Counted from the first letter of the stretch, positions 26,292 to 36,657 are shown. The stretch is DNA of 64,000 nt from Texcoconibacillus texcoconensis (GCF_014202575.1 NZ_JACHHB010000002.1:253219-317218); one strand, 5' to 3'. The notes: generated by a model not told the origin, from the sequence alone. Numbers and translations are program-made.

Positions 26292-26900
26292 TCAAAAAAG
26301 CGTGAAGGTTGTGATGAAAAAGAAGATCACACCTACCTTCAAATATAACCGTTTTTTCATCGTTCGTTCCGCTCGCTTCTCACGTAACGCATCGAGTACA
26401 TCTAGTTTCAACTCTTCTAAAAGATATGCTTCTTTATTTTGTTTAAATGTCAATTTAACATTTTCATTATATTGATCATTAAATGGCGTTCTATCCCACG
26501 ACACGTTGATTGTATCATTTGTGTATGGATGTTTATATACAGCTGTTAATTCATCAACATTGACTTCTTTTTTTAGTGGGAGGTGATGATGTCGAATGTG
26601 CTCATTCAACACTTCAAGCGTTTCTTCATAAGGGCCATTTAAGACAGCATACGCTTCTCTTTTATTGAATATTTGGAAAGTAATTAAAATAATAACGCCA
26701 ATAATAATCCCATAAAACACCCAATCTACAATGTCGACGAATTGATACATGCTAATGACAACAATAACAAACACGAAGAATTCTCCAAACGAAAAGCCTG
26801 AGGTTTTATAAACACCCCGACCTTGGTGTTGACGGTATTGTGTCAACAAATATGAGACGGACGCTAATAACAAGGTAAATATCGGCGATGTCACATCCAT
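26292..26900 (-). CDS. Unrecognised membrane protein with cytoplasmic domain
   Basis: A 202-residue protein: helices near TSPIFTLLLASVSYLL, FGEFFVFVIVVISMYQFV and VFYGIIIGVIILITFQIF, then a soluble domain of about 100 residues, and a C-terminal hydrophobic stretch YLKVGVIFFFITTFTLF after a basic segment. No family recognised. Start chosen at the second ATG of the ATGATG at 26900-26903, seven bases after AAGAAGG; an ATG at 26918 lacks a ribosome binding site. Confidence 0.65.
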   Translation of the reverse strand: MDVTSPIFTLLLASVSYLLTQYRQHQGRGVYKTSGFSFGEFFVFVIVVISMYQFVDIVDWVFYGIIIGVIILITFQIFNKREAYAVLNGPYEETLEVLNEHIRHHHLPLKKEVNVDELTAVYKHPYTNDTINVSWDRTPFNDQYNENVKLTFKQNKEAYLLEELKLDVLDALREKRAERTMKKRLYLKVGVIFFFITTFTLF

Positions 26901-26974
26901 CATAAAACCTTCTTTCATTTCTGGCTGACTTTCATTTCTTCAAATATAACATAATCATCCATTTTTAAAACATA

Positions 26975-27007
26975 AAGAAAATCGAGCAGCACGACACTGC
27001 TCGATTC
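26975..27007 (-). terminator. Terminator after the NlpC/P60 gene
   Basis: AATCGAGCAG and CTGCTCGATT, a perfect 10-bp stem with a seven-base loop, then TTTCTTT on the minus strand. Confidence 0.85.
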
Positions 27008-27016
27008 GTTTGAAGT

Positions 27017-28072
27017 TTATTCGATGACCCTTTTCGTGTACATATAGTTGTCGCGCCAGTAAGCAACATCCATAAAGTTTTCTTGGATCACGACACCTCT
27101 TGATGTTGTTGCAGAGATCATCGCACCATCGCCAAGATAAATGCCGACGTGACCTGGTCGACCATCGCTATATAGGCTCGAGTTTTTGAAGTATACTAAG
27201 TCACCGATTTCAAGGCTTTGCACCGTTCTACCGACGCTCGCTTGCTCCCTTGCCGTTCGTGGTAAATCAATACCATATTGTTGGAAGACATATTTTGTGT
27301 AAGAAGAGCAGTCAAATAATTGTGGTGCTTGATCTAATGTCGCCCCTAATTGATACCCTGCTCCAATGTAGTCTTTCGATGTTGCGGCAACGCCGTTTCT
27401 AATGTCTGTTACTGAATCTGTCGCTTTATCATCGTCAACTGGTTCTTCTTCGTCAATCGGCTCCATCTCCTTGACGTCGTCACGGTCTGGAAGCTTTAGC
27501 AACTCACCTGTACGAATGAGGTTCGACGAAAGGTTGTTGACCTCTTTTAATTTATCAACCGTCGTGTGGTGAATCTGTGAAATACGCCAGAGAGTATCAT
27601 GTTTTTGTACACGGTAGAAACCAGCTGGCTTTTGTACTTGAATCGACCCATCTTCTGAGTTGAATGTGATATAAGTATTGTAAAGCGCACCGGCAGTATC
27701 TAAAGAAACATACGCCGTATCATTGATCCAACGCGGTGGGTCAATGTTCATGAACTCATCACCTTTTGTTGCTCTCGCTCCCCCCATTGTAATTCGGACG
27801 GCAGTTGACCCATCTGTCGTTTCGTACGTTTTCGTTGACTGTTCAAACTTGATGTCTTTATATCCTAAAATGCGAGATACTTCTCTAAAAGGAAGATAAT
27901 ATGTGTCACCCATTTTAATTGGATCAATGCCATCAACCGTTTCACCATTAATCACAAATCCTGCAGTCGGGACTGGTTCATATTCGGCTGCGAAAGTCAC
28001 TTCGCTTGCAAAGCTTACCAAACTAAAAACAATCACAAGCGAAAGAAAAACTGTCTTTCTTAATGCTTGCAT
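27017..28072 (-). CDS. Secreted NlpC/P60 peptidoglycan endopeptidase with stalk and LysM domains
   Basis: A 351-residue protein: signal peptide to about residue 29 (ending FAAE), a copper-amine-oxidase-like N domain at about 35-145, one LysM at about 152-197, an acidic linker and a C-terminal NlpC/P60 domain. Catalytic C255 (FDCSSYTKY) and the His in GRPGHVGIYLG are present. Such enzymes cut the D-gamma-Glu/diamino-acid bond of wall peptides. RBS GAGGTGA. It lies beside another LysM hydrolase gene in the same orientation, and its front half resembles the lipoprotein at 1-1860. Confidence 0.93.
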   Translation of the reverse strand: MQALRKTVFLSLVIVFSLVSFASEVTFAAEYEPVPTAGFVINGETVDGIDPIKMGDTYYLPFREVSRILGYKDIKFEQSTKTYETTDGSTAVRITMGGARATKGDEFMNIDPPRWINDTAYVSLDTAGALYNTYITFNSEDGSIQVQKPAGFYRVQKHDTLWRISQIHHTTVDKLKEVNNLSSNLIRTGELLKLPDRDDVKEMEPIDEEEPVDDDKATDSVTDIRNGVAATSKDYIGAGYQLGATLDQAPQLFDCSSYTKYVFQQYGIDLPRTAREQASVGRTVQSLEIGDLVYFKNSSLYSDGRPGHVGIYLGDGAMISATTSRGVVIQENFMDVAYWRDNYMYTKRVIE

Positions 28073-28219
28073 GATCTTTCACCTCAACAATCGTGAATTT
28101 CATTCTTGATGCTGAGGCTTATTGTGAGATAAATAGACGATCGTTATTCGATGATGGTCATTTTAATCGATGGTAATGATTTCAACCAACACTTATCGCA
28201 AACAATACATTTTGACGAA

Positions 28220-30811
28220 CTAAACCGCGAACACATGATTACCGATCGTCGCTTGCGTCGTTAATGTTTCAACCCATGGAGATGTTGATGTGTCTGGATT
28301 GTAAAAGAAGAGCGAGCCTCCTGTTGAATCAGCCCCTTTTAACGCTTCAATGACTGCTTCTGTATCCTCGTCTGTTGCTGAACGTTCAATTTGTCCATTT
28401 TGAACTGGTTCAAATGCGTATATCGTGCCATCATTGTGCGTTTCATAGATCACGCCTTCGATCGTATTCGGAAATTCATCACTTAAGACACGATTAACGA
28501 CAACGCTTGCGACAGCTACTTTTCCTTCATAAGGTTCACCACGAGCTTCTGCATGAACGAGGCGACTCATCAAGTCAATATCTTCTTCTGTCGCATCAAT
28601 GATAAAGTCAGTAGCTACTGAAACCTGATCTTCATCAGGGTCGGGCTCGGGGCTCGTTTCAGGGGGCTCAGGTTCTGGGGAAGGTTCTCCCTCAGTCGGT
28701 GATTCATCTTCAATTTCTCCAGGAACCGTCAACACTTGACCTACTCGGATTGTATCATCAGTCAGGTTATTCGCATCGCGTAAATCAGATACCGTCGTGT
28801 CGAACATACGCGCAATTGAAAATAATGTGTCCCCTGATTTTACGGTGTATTCACTCACATTAGATGTTGGTTCGTCGATTGTCACTTCATCAGTAACCAA
28901 CGGCTCATCGTCTTGAATACTTTCGAGAATTTCATCGATGTAAGGCATCATTCTTGTTAAAATGACGGCTATTTCTGCGCGCTTCAATTGTCCATTAGGA
29001 CCAAATGTGCCATCAGGGTAGCCTTTAATGATCCCTAAGTCGGTTAAATGATGAATGGCATCCGCTGACCACCTGTCTGGTGTAATATCACGGAAAGCTT
29101 GATTTTCGGATGAAACTTCTTCTCTTTCTAGAACACGATCTAATATAACAGCCATTTCTTCTCTCGTGATCGTATCGTTTGGGGCAAATACCGCTTCGCT
29201 TCTCCCTGAAATGAGTCCATGTTGTTTTGCGATTTCGATTTGGTTATGTCCCCAAAAACTTTCACGAACGTCTTGAAACGAACTTTCTACTTCTTGTATT
29301 GGTTCAAGTTCAAGGGCATTGACGAGGGTAACCGCTGCTTCGGCGCGTGTAAGTGTACCTTCGGGGACAAATGTTGTGTCTGTTCGGCCTCTCATCCAGC
29401 CACGGTCTCTTATTGATTGAATGTCTTCTTTTGCCCAATGTGTTTGAATATCCGTCAGTTCTGCTCTCTTGCCCTCATTAGCAGTTTCTACAGGCGTTTC
29501 GGCGTCTTGATCTACCGTTTCTCCTGCTTCGACCGGTTCTCCGGCCTCTTCTCCATCGACTGGTACAGATGGTGGAACATTGTTCAACCATGTAGAAAAA
29601 TGTCCCCAGATCGCAGGGTTTTCTTGTCCTAACGCCCAGCTTCCTGTTCCTTTTAAGTCGTATTGATGAACGAGTTTCGTTTTCGCTTCGAGGGACTGCT
29701 CGTTTTCAAACCAAACAGTATATGTGCCTGGGTGTAACGTGCGACCTGATACTGTTGACGTTGGGTCCCCTTCTTCAATGGTAAAAGTTGCTTCTGGTGA
29801 TTGCAGGTCTTCATGATAGGTGATCTCGCCATCATACTTTGCGACGAGTTGCTCTGTCTGTGCTTTTGAAATCCCAAAACCGCCTTGTTCTTGGCCATCA
29901 ACCCAATAACGGCCGAAGAAGGGCAAGCCTAAAACGACTTGGTCAGAAGGAACGGATTGTAAAATCTGTTCAACAGACCTCTCTACCCACGGATAACTTG
30001 CGACAGGCCCGGCTGGTCCACCAGAATAACTCTCATCGTAAGCCATGAGCATTAAGTAATCGGCGTATTCAGCGAGTGCTTCATAGTCATACATGCCATG
30101 CCAGCCTTGTGTCCATCCATTTGGATTGGCAGCGACTGCTACAGACACTTCTTTATCATCTGGGATCTTCTCTCTTAACAATCGAACGAGGTCTGTGAAA
30201 TCATCGCGGTCATCATGGGTGACATTTTCAATATCGACATTGACGCCATGTAAATCATATTCTTCGATGACATCAGCAATTTGTGTTGATAATTGCTCAC
30301 GATTTTCTAAAGCGACCCGCCCTAATTCGCGATCCCAATGGTTACTCAAAAACGGGGTGATTTGGATATCCCTTTGATCCATTTCGCTAATGAAATGTTC
30401 ACTGAACTGGCGTGTTAATTTTAAAGAGCCGTCTTCATGGATATCAAAGTAACTAGGGGAAACGACTTGGACAGATTGTTCTGTGCGATCAACAAACTGT
30501 ACTTGCGTCTCTGGCGTGCCAAAAAATAAGTAAGACATATTAAATGTATTGCTTTCCGCTTGTGCCGATCCCATATTCATGGAAAAAAAGAAGAGCCCAC
30601 CAACCATCACGACCACTTTCGCTGATCCAAGACCAGAAAACCGTTTTTTCACCTTTTCAGCTATACGGTCTTTTAAGGATCGTTTATCGGTTGTTGGTTG
30701 TGTTCCTAATTCAGAAGCAAACTCTTCACTAAATGGATCGAGGTGAACGACGACAACGGGGCGCTCATGTTCATGTTCATGCTTCAACTCATACTTTTGA
30801 ATAAAATCCAT
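28220..30811 (-). CDS. GH18 glycosidase - SLH x3 - LysM - SleB-type hydrolase fusion
   Basis: An 863-residue modular protein. A cytoplasmic tail with a HEHEHE cluster and a TM/signal segment (about 63-83) come first. A GH18 domain (about 87-410) has the catalytic GVNVDIEN, E195. Three S-layer homology domains follow (about 455-640), each with a variant of the TRAE motif (TRAEAA, TREEMA, KRAEIA). Then come one LysM (about 655-700), a Pro/Glu linker and a C-terminal Hydrolase_2 domain of the SleB/CwlJ type (VHAEARGEPYEGKVAVASVV, about 745-863). Family roles suggest one enzyme cutting both glucosaminidase and lytic transglycosylase/amidase-type bonds in wall or cortex while anchored to secondary wall polymer. 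RBS GGGAGGG. Confidence 0.92.
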   Translation of the reverse strand: MDFIQKYELKHEHEHERPVVVVHLDPFSEEFASELGTQPTTDKRSLKDRIAEKVKKRFSGLGSAKVVVMVGGLFFFSMNMGSAQAESNTFNMSYLFFGTPETQVQFVDRTEQSVQVVSPSYFDIHEDGSLKLTRQFSEHFISEMDQRDIQITPFLSNHWDRELGRVALENREQLSTQIADVIEEYDLHGVNVDIENVTHDDRDDFTDLVRLLREKIPDDKEVSVAVAANPNGWTQGWHGMYDYEALAEYADYLMLMAYDESYSGGPAGPVASYPWVERSVEQILQSVPSDQVVLGLPFFGRYWVDGQEQGGFGISKAQTEQLVAKYDGEITYHEDLQSPEATFTIEEGDPTSTVSGRTLHPGTYTVWFENEQSLEAKTKLVHQYDLKGTGSWALGQENPAIWGHFSTWLNNVPPSVPVDGEEAGEPVEAGETVDQDAETPVETANEGKRAELTDIQTHWAKEDIQSIRDRGWMRGRTDTTFVPEGTLTRAEAAVTLVNALELEPIQEVESSFQDVRESFWGHNQIEIAKQHGLISGRSEAVFAPNDTITREEMAVILDRVLEREEVSSENQAFRDITPDRWSADAIHHLTDLGIIKGYPDGTFGPNGQLKRAEIAVILTRMMPYIDEILESIQDDEPLVTDEVTIDEPTSNVSEYTVKSGDTLFSIARMFDTTVSDLRDANNLTDDTIRVGQVLTVPGEIEDESPTEGEPSPEPEPPETSPEPDPDEDQVSVATDFIIDATEEDIDLMSRLVHAEARGEPYEGKVAVASVVVNRVLSDEFPNTIEGVIYETHNDGTIYAFEPVQNGQIERSATDEDTEAVIEALKGADSTGGSLFFYNPDTSTSPWVETLTTQATIGNHVFAV

Positions 30812-30885
30812 ACGTCACACACCCTCCCTTATCTTAAAGTTAGGATTTATTGATGAGGGTGCAATTATTCTTTTCATACAGAAAG

Positions 30886-30921
30886 AAAGGCATCTCAACA
30901 CTTAATGTGCCAAGACGCCTT
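30886..30921 (-). terminator. Probable terminator after the spoVAF-like gene
   Basis: Minus strand: AAGGCGTCTTGGCAC and GTTGAGATGCCTT form an imperfect stem, followed by TCTTTCT. Confidence 0.5.
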
Positions 30922-30980
30922 CACGACTTCATGATCCTATACTACTTTAAATCGACACTCCACTGCTCATAGCGATCACT

Positions 30981-32447
30981 TTACTGTCTCGTTTTGTCTT
31001 TTGGTTTAACAATACTTGGTCTTGTATTACTTAAAGGAATCGGTGAACGTACAAGAACATCAACAAATTCAGTTGGGCTAAACGGAATAAATGGCCACAT
31101 GAAAGGTGTGTTTAACCCTTTCGTGGTGGCAAGCATGATGAGCCATACAGTAACACCTATGATCAACCCTGTAGGCCCGAACGTTGCAGCTATAATTAAG
31201 AAAACAACCCTAAAGAAACGGTTCGCTAAATTTAATTCGTAACTTGGCGTTGCATATCCCCCAATCACTGCTGCTGCTAAATATAAAATCACTTCCGCCG
31301 TAAACAACCCTACTTCAACTGCAATCTCACCGATGAGAAGCGCTGCGACTAACCCTAAAGCTGTCGCTAAGGCATTTGGTGTATGTATGGCCGCCATACG
31401 GAGCATTTCAACACCTAGTTCAGCTATTAAAAACTGCCATATAATTGGAATCGCCCCAGGATCATCGACACCGATAAAATCAAAACCTACTGGAACTATG
31501 TGACGATGTGTGTCGTAAATATACCACAATGGCATCACAAATAAAGCAGATAGCACTGCTGCAAAACGAACCCAACGTAACGCGGCCCCAATAATCGGCT
31601 TTTGGCGATATTCTTCAGCGTGTTGCAGATGGTGCCAAAATGTTGTTGGACAAATCATCACACTCGGTGAACCGTCAACTACGATCAATATGTGCCCTTC
31701 CATTAAATGGACACCAGCTGTATCGCCTCGTTCTGTATATCGTACAAGGGGATATGGATTGTAACTTTTTCCAAAAATATATTCTTCTAATGTTTTTTCT
31801 CCCATCGATAGTCCATCGATATCAATTTTTTCGATTTCCTTTTTGATCATTTCAATAAAATTGGCATCCGCAATACTATCGATATATGATAAAACAATAT
31901 CTGTTTTCGACCTTTGTCCAACTTGAACGTAGTCCATCACAAGAGAACGATCACGCACTCTACGACGAATGAGCGCCGCATTAAAAACGAGTGTTTCAAT
32001 AAACCCTTCCCTTGGACCACGAACGACCCGTTCTAAATCTGGCTCTTCAGGCGTACGGGCTGGGTATTCACGCGTATCAACAATAACTGCTTCAGTACAA
32101 CCTTCCACAATCATTGCTGCTTGTCCAGACAATACTTGTGTAATGATGTCTTCTAAATCGTCTGCTGTTTCCGTCTCTTGGTGAGGAATCGCGCGTTTCA
32201 TTAGCGTATCAATTGGGTCACTACGAAGCACATCATCATCAAGCATATGCAAATTTTGCAATACGCGAGTCATGGCCTGATCATCAACAAATCCATCTAC
32301 TAAAAACATGCTGATTTTGCGGCCACCGACCTCTATTTTATGATGCAAAAGGTCAAAACTTTCTTCAACCCGCATTTGTTTGACTAAATAATCTACGTTT
32401 TCCTGAAACTCCTTTGAAAGTGGTATCTTTACGTTTTCGCCTGCCAT
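30981..32447 (-). CDS. SpoVAF/GerA family spore germination protein
   Basis: A 488-residue GerA-type protein: soluble N-terminal half, then five to six membrane helices from about residue 285. Motifs ERVVRGPREGFIETLVFN, RRRVRDRSL, HILIVVDGSPSV and RMAAIHTPNALATALGLVAA resemble B. subtilis SpoVAF most closely, up to the end PSIVKPKDKTRQ. SpoVAF works with FigP/OrfA as an ion channel that amplifies germination signals. Here it is alone, outside any spoVA or gerABC operon. A sigma-G-like promoter lies upstream, so expression in the forespore is likely. RBS GGAGGTG. Confidence 0.88.
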   Translation of the reverse strand: MAGENVKIPLSKEFQENVDYLVKQMRVEESFDLLHHKIEVGGRKISMFLVDGFVDDQAMTRVLQNLHMLDDDVLRSDPIDTLMKRAIPHQETETADDLEDIITQVLSGQAAMIVEGCTEAVIVDTREYPARTPEEPDLERVVRGPREGFIETLVFNAALIRRRVRDRSLVMDYVQVGQRSKTDIVLSYIDSIADANFIEMIKKEIEKIDIDGLSMGEKTLEEYIFGKSYNPYPLVRYTERGDTAGVHLMEGHILIVVDGSPSVMICPTTFWHHLQHAEEYRQKPIIGAALRWVRFAAVLSALFVMPLWYIYDTHRHIVPVGFDFIGVDDPGAIPIIWQFLIAELGVEMLRMAAIHTPNALATALGLVAALLIGEIAVEVGLFTAEVILYLAAAVIGGYATPSYELNLANRFFRVVFLIIAATFGPTGLIIGVTVWLIMLATTKGLNTPFMWPFIPFSPTEFVDVLVRSPIPLSNTRPSIVKPKDKTRQ

Positions 32448-32484
32448 GTTTCACACCTCCACCGGTGTAAGTACTTGTTCGTTT

Positions 32485-32513
32485 TATTATGTTATAGTAG
32501 ATAGGTTTTATTC
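32485..32513 (-). promoter_or_regulatory. Sigma-G-type forespore promoter
   Basis: Minus strand: GAATA, 17 bases, CATAATA, about 40 bases before the spoVAF-like start. It agrees with the sigma-G consensus (GHATR, 17-18, CATWHTA). Confidence 0.7.
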
Positions 32514-32718
32514 ATTTGAAACACAAAGGCGAAAACGTCTTGAACACGAGCGCCAGGAACTAGAAGAGCATTGGTAGCATCCACTTTTTAGCGTCTGAAA
32601 ATGACTGAAGTAACCCGACCTCGTAGGCGTTGTATCTAGACAAAAAAAGCCAGCAGCGCAAGAAAAATCTCTTCGCTCCTAGCTATAGATGATGATTCTA
32701 TGAAAGAAAACGTACGCT

Positions 32719-32886
32719 TCGGACATGTGCTCCGTTATTTAAGAAAAATCAACTTGATTTGAGGGTTTTGTGGACATGAGTTCCGCTAATCAGTGATAAG
32801 TGCACCATTTTAACGCTTTTTTCAACAAATAAAGGAACTGATGTCCGCGGCCCCCTTAAACACTCATAAAGGAACCAGTGTCCACC
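32719..32886. repeat. Dispersed four-motif inverted element, copy B
   Basis: Forward motifs at 32719 (CGGACATGTGCTCCGTTATT) and 32771 (TGGACATGAGTTCCGCTAAT); reverse motifs at 32827 (AATAAAGGAACTGATGTCCG) and 32866 (CATAAAGGAACCAGTGTCC). It lies in the 470-base gap between the spoVAF-like and nitroreductase genes. A further block at about 32531-32556 (ACGTCTTGAACACGAGCG) is shared with copy C. No gene is seen in the gap. Confidence 0.65.
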
Positions 32887-32916
32887 GACACCCATATTCA
32901 CACGCACTCTCTCATT

Positions 32917-33669
32917 CTATTTAAAATGAAAACCTTGCTTCTTTAAAACTTCATCGATGCCATCGGCAAATTTACGGTATCTTTCCGAATAGAAATTCGC
33001 AACGCCACTTGACCACGTACGAGATTCTTGCCCATTCGTCCGTTCAGAAATATAGCTCGCAAAGGCCTCATCATAAGCATCAATCAGCGGATTTTGATCA
33101 TGATTGTACGTTTCTTTATGATGAACCGCTTCAAGAGGTAAACGCGGTTTTTGCGCAGCTTCTTCATTTGGATGCCCTACAACGAGTCCAGAGATAGGAA
33201 AAACGTATTCTGGTAAGTCGAGAAGTTCAATGACTTCAGCAGGATTAGCACGAATACCACCGATTGGCACGGTACCTAAACCTAAAGATTCACTTGCAGC
33301 GATCGCGTTCGCTAATGCAATCCCGACATCCGTTGCACCAATTGTGATTGCTTCTACAGTATTGGTTACATTCATCCGCTGACCGTGTTTTTCCCCTGCT
33401 AACTTAGCACGGTTATAATCTAAACAAAACACGAAAAAGACTGGTGCTTCATCAACCCATTTTTGATTACCTACAAGCTCCGTTAACTTGCTTTTTCGCG
33501 CTTGATCACGAACTTCAATGACCGTTACTTGCTGACAATTTGCCCAGTTTGCAGCTGACATCGCAGCTTTGACAATCGCTTCCGTCTGTTCTTCGGTCAC
33601 TGGCTTATCAGAATAACTACGATAAGAACTGTGGTTATTTAATAACTGAATCACTTCATTCATTTTCAT
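32917..33669 (-). CDS. NADPH-dependent nitro/flavin oxidoreductase (NfrA/FRP type)
   Basis: A 250-residue FMN oxidoreductase of the nitroreductase family. Seen: SSYRSYSDKPV at the N-terminus (FMN phosphate contact), AAMSAANWANCQQ, and the GLGTVPIGGIRANP active-site loop. The C-terminal extension fits NfrA1-type proteins, which reduce FMN, nitro compounds and quinones. Start at ATG 33669, since AAAGGGAG precedes it; an in-frame ATG at 33687 has none. It stands between gatB and a repeat-filled gap. Confidence 0.9.
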   Translation of the reverse strand: MKMNEVIQLLNNHSSYRSYSDKPVTEEQTEAIVKAAMSAANWANCQQVTVIEVRDQARKSKLTELVGNQKWVDEAPVFFVFCLDYNRAKLAGEKHGQRMNVTNTVEAITIGATDVGIALANAIAASESLGLGTVPIGGIRANPAEVIELLDLPEYVFPISGLVVGHPNEEAAQKPRLPLEAVHHKETYNHDQNPLIDAYDEAFASYISERTNGQESRTWSSGVANFYSERYRKFADGIDEVLKKQGFHFK

Positions 33670-33693
33670 CCACTCTCCCTTTCTCATCCTATT

Positions 33694-33724
33694 GAGAAAA
33701 TCGTACGAGGATTCCCCGTACGAC
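33694..33724 (-). promoter_or_regulatory. Hairpin between gatB and the nitroreductase gene
   Basis: Minus strand: TCGTACGGGG and TCCTCGTACGA form a stem followed by TTTTCTC, consistent with a terminator of the gatCAB transcript. Confidence 0.65.
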
Positions 33725-33738
33725 CTTCATTACGACGT

Positions 33739-35172
33739 TTATCGTTTGTTTAATTCATCGCGCAATAATTCATTGACGATCTGCGGATTTGCTTTTCCTT
33801 TAGAAGCTTTCATGACTTGACCGACGAGGGAACCAATCGCTTTTTCTTTTCCAGCTTTGAAATCTTCTACGGACTTCGGATTGTTATCGATCGCTTCATT
33901 GACCATTTCACGAATCGCACCTTCGTCGCTGATCTGTTTCAAACCTTTATCCTCAACGATTTGTTCTGGATCGCCGCCATTTTTAATCAACTCTTTAAAG
34001 ACGTCTTTGGCGATTTTCGATGAAATCGTACCGTCTTCGATCAAGTTGATCATTTTCGCCAAACTAACAGGTGTCATTGGTACATCCGTGATCTCTAGGT
34101 CATTCGCATTCAAATATGCACTTACTTCACCCATGAGCCAGTTGGCAAGCGGCTTAGCTGATGCTTTCTCTGCTAAACCTTGCTCGAAAAAGTCACTGAT
34201 TGCTTTTTGCTGTGTAATCACATTGGCGTCATATTCAGACAAACCAAGCTCATTTACGTAACGTTCACGGCGCGCATCTGGAAGTTCTGGAATCGTCGCG
34301 CGCACCGCTTCTTTCCATCCTTCATCAATGTTGAATTTCACTAAGTCAGGGTCTGGGAAGTAACGATAATCTTCTGATCCTTCTTTAATACGCATAAGGA
34401 TCGTTTCTTTTTTCGCATCGTCCCAGCGTCGCGTTTCTTGTTCGATCACACCACCGCTCGTCAGCACTTCTGCTTGACGCTTTTCCTCAAACTCAAGCCC
34501 TTTTTGCACGTTGGCAAACGAGTTTAAGTTTTTCAATTCCGTTTTCGTGCCGAATTCCGACTGTCCTGCTGGCTTTAGGGAAATATTCGCATCACAACGG
34601 AGTGAGCCTTCTTCCATTTTACAGTCAGACACTTCTGTGTACTGCATAATCGCCTTTAATTTTTCTAAGTATGCGTACGCTTCCTCCGGTGTTTCAATAT
34701 CTGGTTCAGATACGATTTCAACGAGCGGCGTACCGACACGGTTAAAGTCGACGAGCGAGTAACTGCCATCGTCTGAATGCGTCAATTTCCCTGCATCCTC
34801 TTCTAAATGAAGACGAGTAATGCCGATCGTCTTTTTCTTACCGTTAACGTCTATTTCTATCGAGCCATTTTCACCAATCGGCTGATCGTATTGAGAAATT
34901 TGATATGCTTTTGGACTATCAGGGTAGAAATAGTTTTTACGATCAAACTTCGTTTCGGTTGCAACTTCACAATTTAACGCTTGCGATGCTTTCATCGCAA
35001 ACTCTAACGCTTGTTGGTTTAAAACCGGTAAAACACCAGGGTGTCCGAGACAGATTGGGCACGTATGCGTGTTAGGCGGTGCACCGAATTCATTTTTACA
35101 ACCGCAAAAGATTTTCGTTTCGGTTTTTAATTCGACGTGCACTTCTAAACCAATAACGGTATCGAAACTCAT
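33739..35172 (-). CDS. gatB: Asp-tRNA(Asn)/Glu-tRNA(Gln) amidotransferase subunit B
   Basis: A 477-residue kinase/tRNA-binding subunit of GatCAB. It phosphorylates the mischarged Glu- or Asp-tRNA before amidation with ammonia from GatA. Seen: N-terminal [12 protein letters not shown], the zinc cysteines in CGCKN and [17 protein letters not shown], and the C-terminal YqeY-like tail domain ending [16 protein letters not shown]. Overlaps gatA by four bases; RBS GGGGGGG. Confidence 0.97.
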   Translation of the reverse strand: MSFDTVIGLEVHVELKTETKIFCGCKNEFGAPPNTHTCPICLGHPGVLPVLNQQALEFAMKASQALNCEVATETKFDRKNYFYPDSPKAYQISQYDQPIGENGSIEIDVNGKKKTIGITRLHLEEDAGKLTHSDDGSYSLVDFNRVGTPLVEIVSEPDIETPEEAYAYLEKLKAIMQYTEVSDCKMEEGSLRCDANISLKPAGQSEFGTKTELKNLNSFANVQKGLEFEEKRQAEVLTSGGVIEQETRRWDDAKKETILMRIKEGSEDYRYFPDPDLVKFNIDEGWKEAVRATIPELPDARRERYVNELGLSEYDANVITQQKAISDFFEQGLAEKASAKPLANWLMGEVSAYLNANDLEITDVPMTPVSLAKMINLIEDGTISSKIAKDVFKELIKNGGDPEQIVEDKGLKQISDEGAIREMVNEAIDNNPKSVEDFKAGKEKAIGSLVGQVMKASKGKANPQIVNELLRDELNKR

Positions 35173-36644
35173 GACGATGCCCCCCCTTCTAAATTCGGAC
35201 GTGTTTTATAGTGTTCTGTTGCTTGTTCATACGCGTGCGCGACACGATAAACCGTTGACTCATCAAAATGCTTGCCGATGATTTGTAAACCGACAGGCAG
35301 ACCTTCTGAAAAGCCGCACGGTACACTGATCGCAGGTACCCCTGCTAAGTTCATCGGTATCGTCAAAATGTCATTGGCATACATCGTCAGCGGATCATCA
35401 ATCTGTTCACCGACTTTAAAAGCAACTGTTGGCGCAGTCGGCCCTACGATCACATCATAATCAGCTAAAATGTCATCAAAGTCTTGTTTAATCAACGTAC
35501 GCGCTTGTTGCGCCTTTTTGTAATACGCATCGTAATAACCGGAGCTAAGCGCAAATGTACCGAGCATAATACGACGCTTCACTTCGTCACCAAAACCTTC
35601 ACTACGAGATTTCTTATAAGTTTCCAATAAACTGCTCTCATTTTCTACTCGGACACCGTATCGGATTCCATCAAAACGGGCAAGGTTGGCAGACGCCTCT
35701 GAAGACGCAAGTAAGTAGTAAGCTGCCACGGCATATTTGGAGTGGGGTAAAGATACTTCTTCCCATGTCGCACCTAAACGTTCTAGCTCACGTAATGCTT
35801 CTTGAACACTTTCACGAACCCCTTCATCAACACCTTCACCGAGGTACTCTTTTGGAACAGCAATTTTCAAGTCCGTAATATCGCCCGTTAACGCCGATAA
35901 ATAATCGTCGATCTCAACATCCGCACTTGTCGAATCCATCTTGTCGTGACCTGCAATCGTCTGCATCACATAGGCATTATCCTCAACCGTACGGGTGATC
36001 GGACCAATTTGCTCAAGCGAGGACGCAAAAGCGACAAGACCAAAGCGAGATACACGACCATACGTCGGCTTTAATCCGACAACTCCACAATAGGACGCAG
36101 GCTGGCGAATCGAACCACCGGTATCAGACCCGAGTGAGAAAAGAACTTCCCCAGAAGCAACTGCAGCAGCCGAGCCCCCGCTCGATCCTCCCGGCACACG
36201 ATCTGTATCCCAAGGGTTACGCGTCACTTTAAAGCTCGAGTTCTCATTCGATGACCCCATCGCAAATTCGTCCATATTACATTTCCCGATCGTCACTGCA
36301 TCAGCCTGATCTAAATTCTCCACAACTGTTGCGTTATGAATCGGCTCAAAGTTAGAAAGAATTTGACTGGCACACGTTGTCGTCAAACCTTTCGTTAAAA
36401 TATTATCTTTAATCCCCATCGGGAGACCGAACAACAGACCACGTTCATCCGTGCCCGCCAATTTTTCATCAAGCGCTGCTGCTTGATTTTGTGCCTCTTC
36501 TTCGTTAACAGAAAGAAACGCATGTACCTTCCCATCAACCTCTTTTATACGCGAAATCGACTCTCCGACCACATCAGACACTTTCAATTCACCATTATGT
36601 AATTGCTCATGGATCTCAGAAATACGCTTGTCCATCAATGACAT
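35169..36644 (-). CDS. gatA: Asp-tRNA(Asn)/Glu-tRNA(Gln) amidotransferase subunit A
   Basis: A 491-residue amidase-signature glutaminase that supplies ammonia for Gln-tRNA(Gln) formation. The Ser-cisSer-Lys machinery is visible: GIKDNI with the catalytic Lys, and [15 protein letters not shown] through [16 protein letters not shown] with the serines. RBS GGGGTGA before ATG 36644. It lies 13 bases after gatC and is translationally coupled to gatB. Confidence 0.97.
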   Translation of the reverse strand: MSLMDKRISEIHEQLHNGELKVSDVVGESISRIKEVDGKVHAFLSVNEEEAQNQAAALDEKLAGTDERGLLFGLPMGIKDNILTKGLTTTCASQILSNFEPIHNATVVENLDQADAVTIGKCNMDEFAMGSSNENSSFKVTRNPWDTDRVPGGSSGGSAAAVASGEVLFSLGSDTGGSIRQPASYCGVVGLKPTYGRVSRFGLVAFASSLEQIGPITRTVEDNAYVMQTIAGHDKMDSTSADVEIDDYLSALTGDITDLKIAVPKEYLGEGVDEGVRESVQEALRELERLGATWEEVSLPHSKYAVAAYYLLASSEASANLARFDGIRYGVRVENESSLLETYKKSRSEGFGDEVKRRIMLGTFALSSGYYDAYYKKAQQARTLIKQDFDDILADYDVIVGPTAPTVAFKVGEQIDDPLTMYANDILTIPMNLAGVPAISVPCGFSEGLPVGLQIIGKHFDESTVYRVAHAYEQATEHYKTRPNLEGGASS

Positions 36645-36657
36645 TCACTTCACCCCT

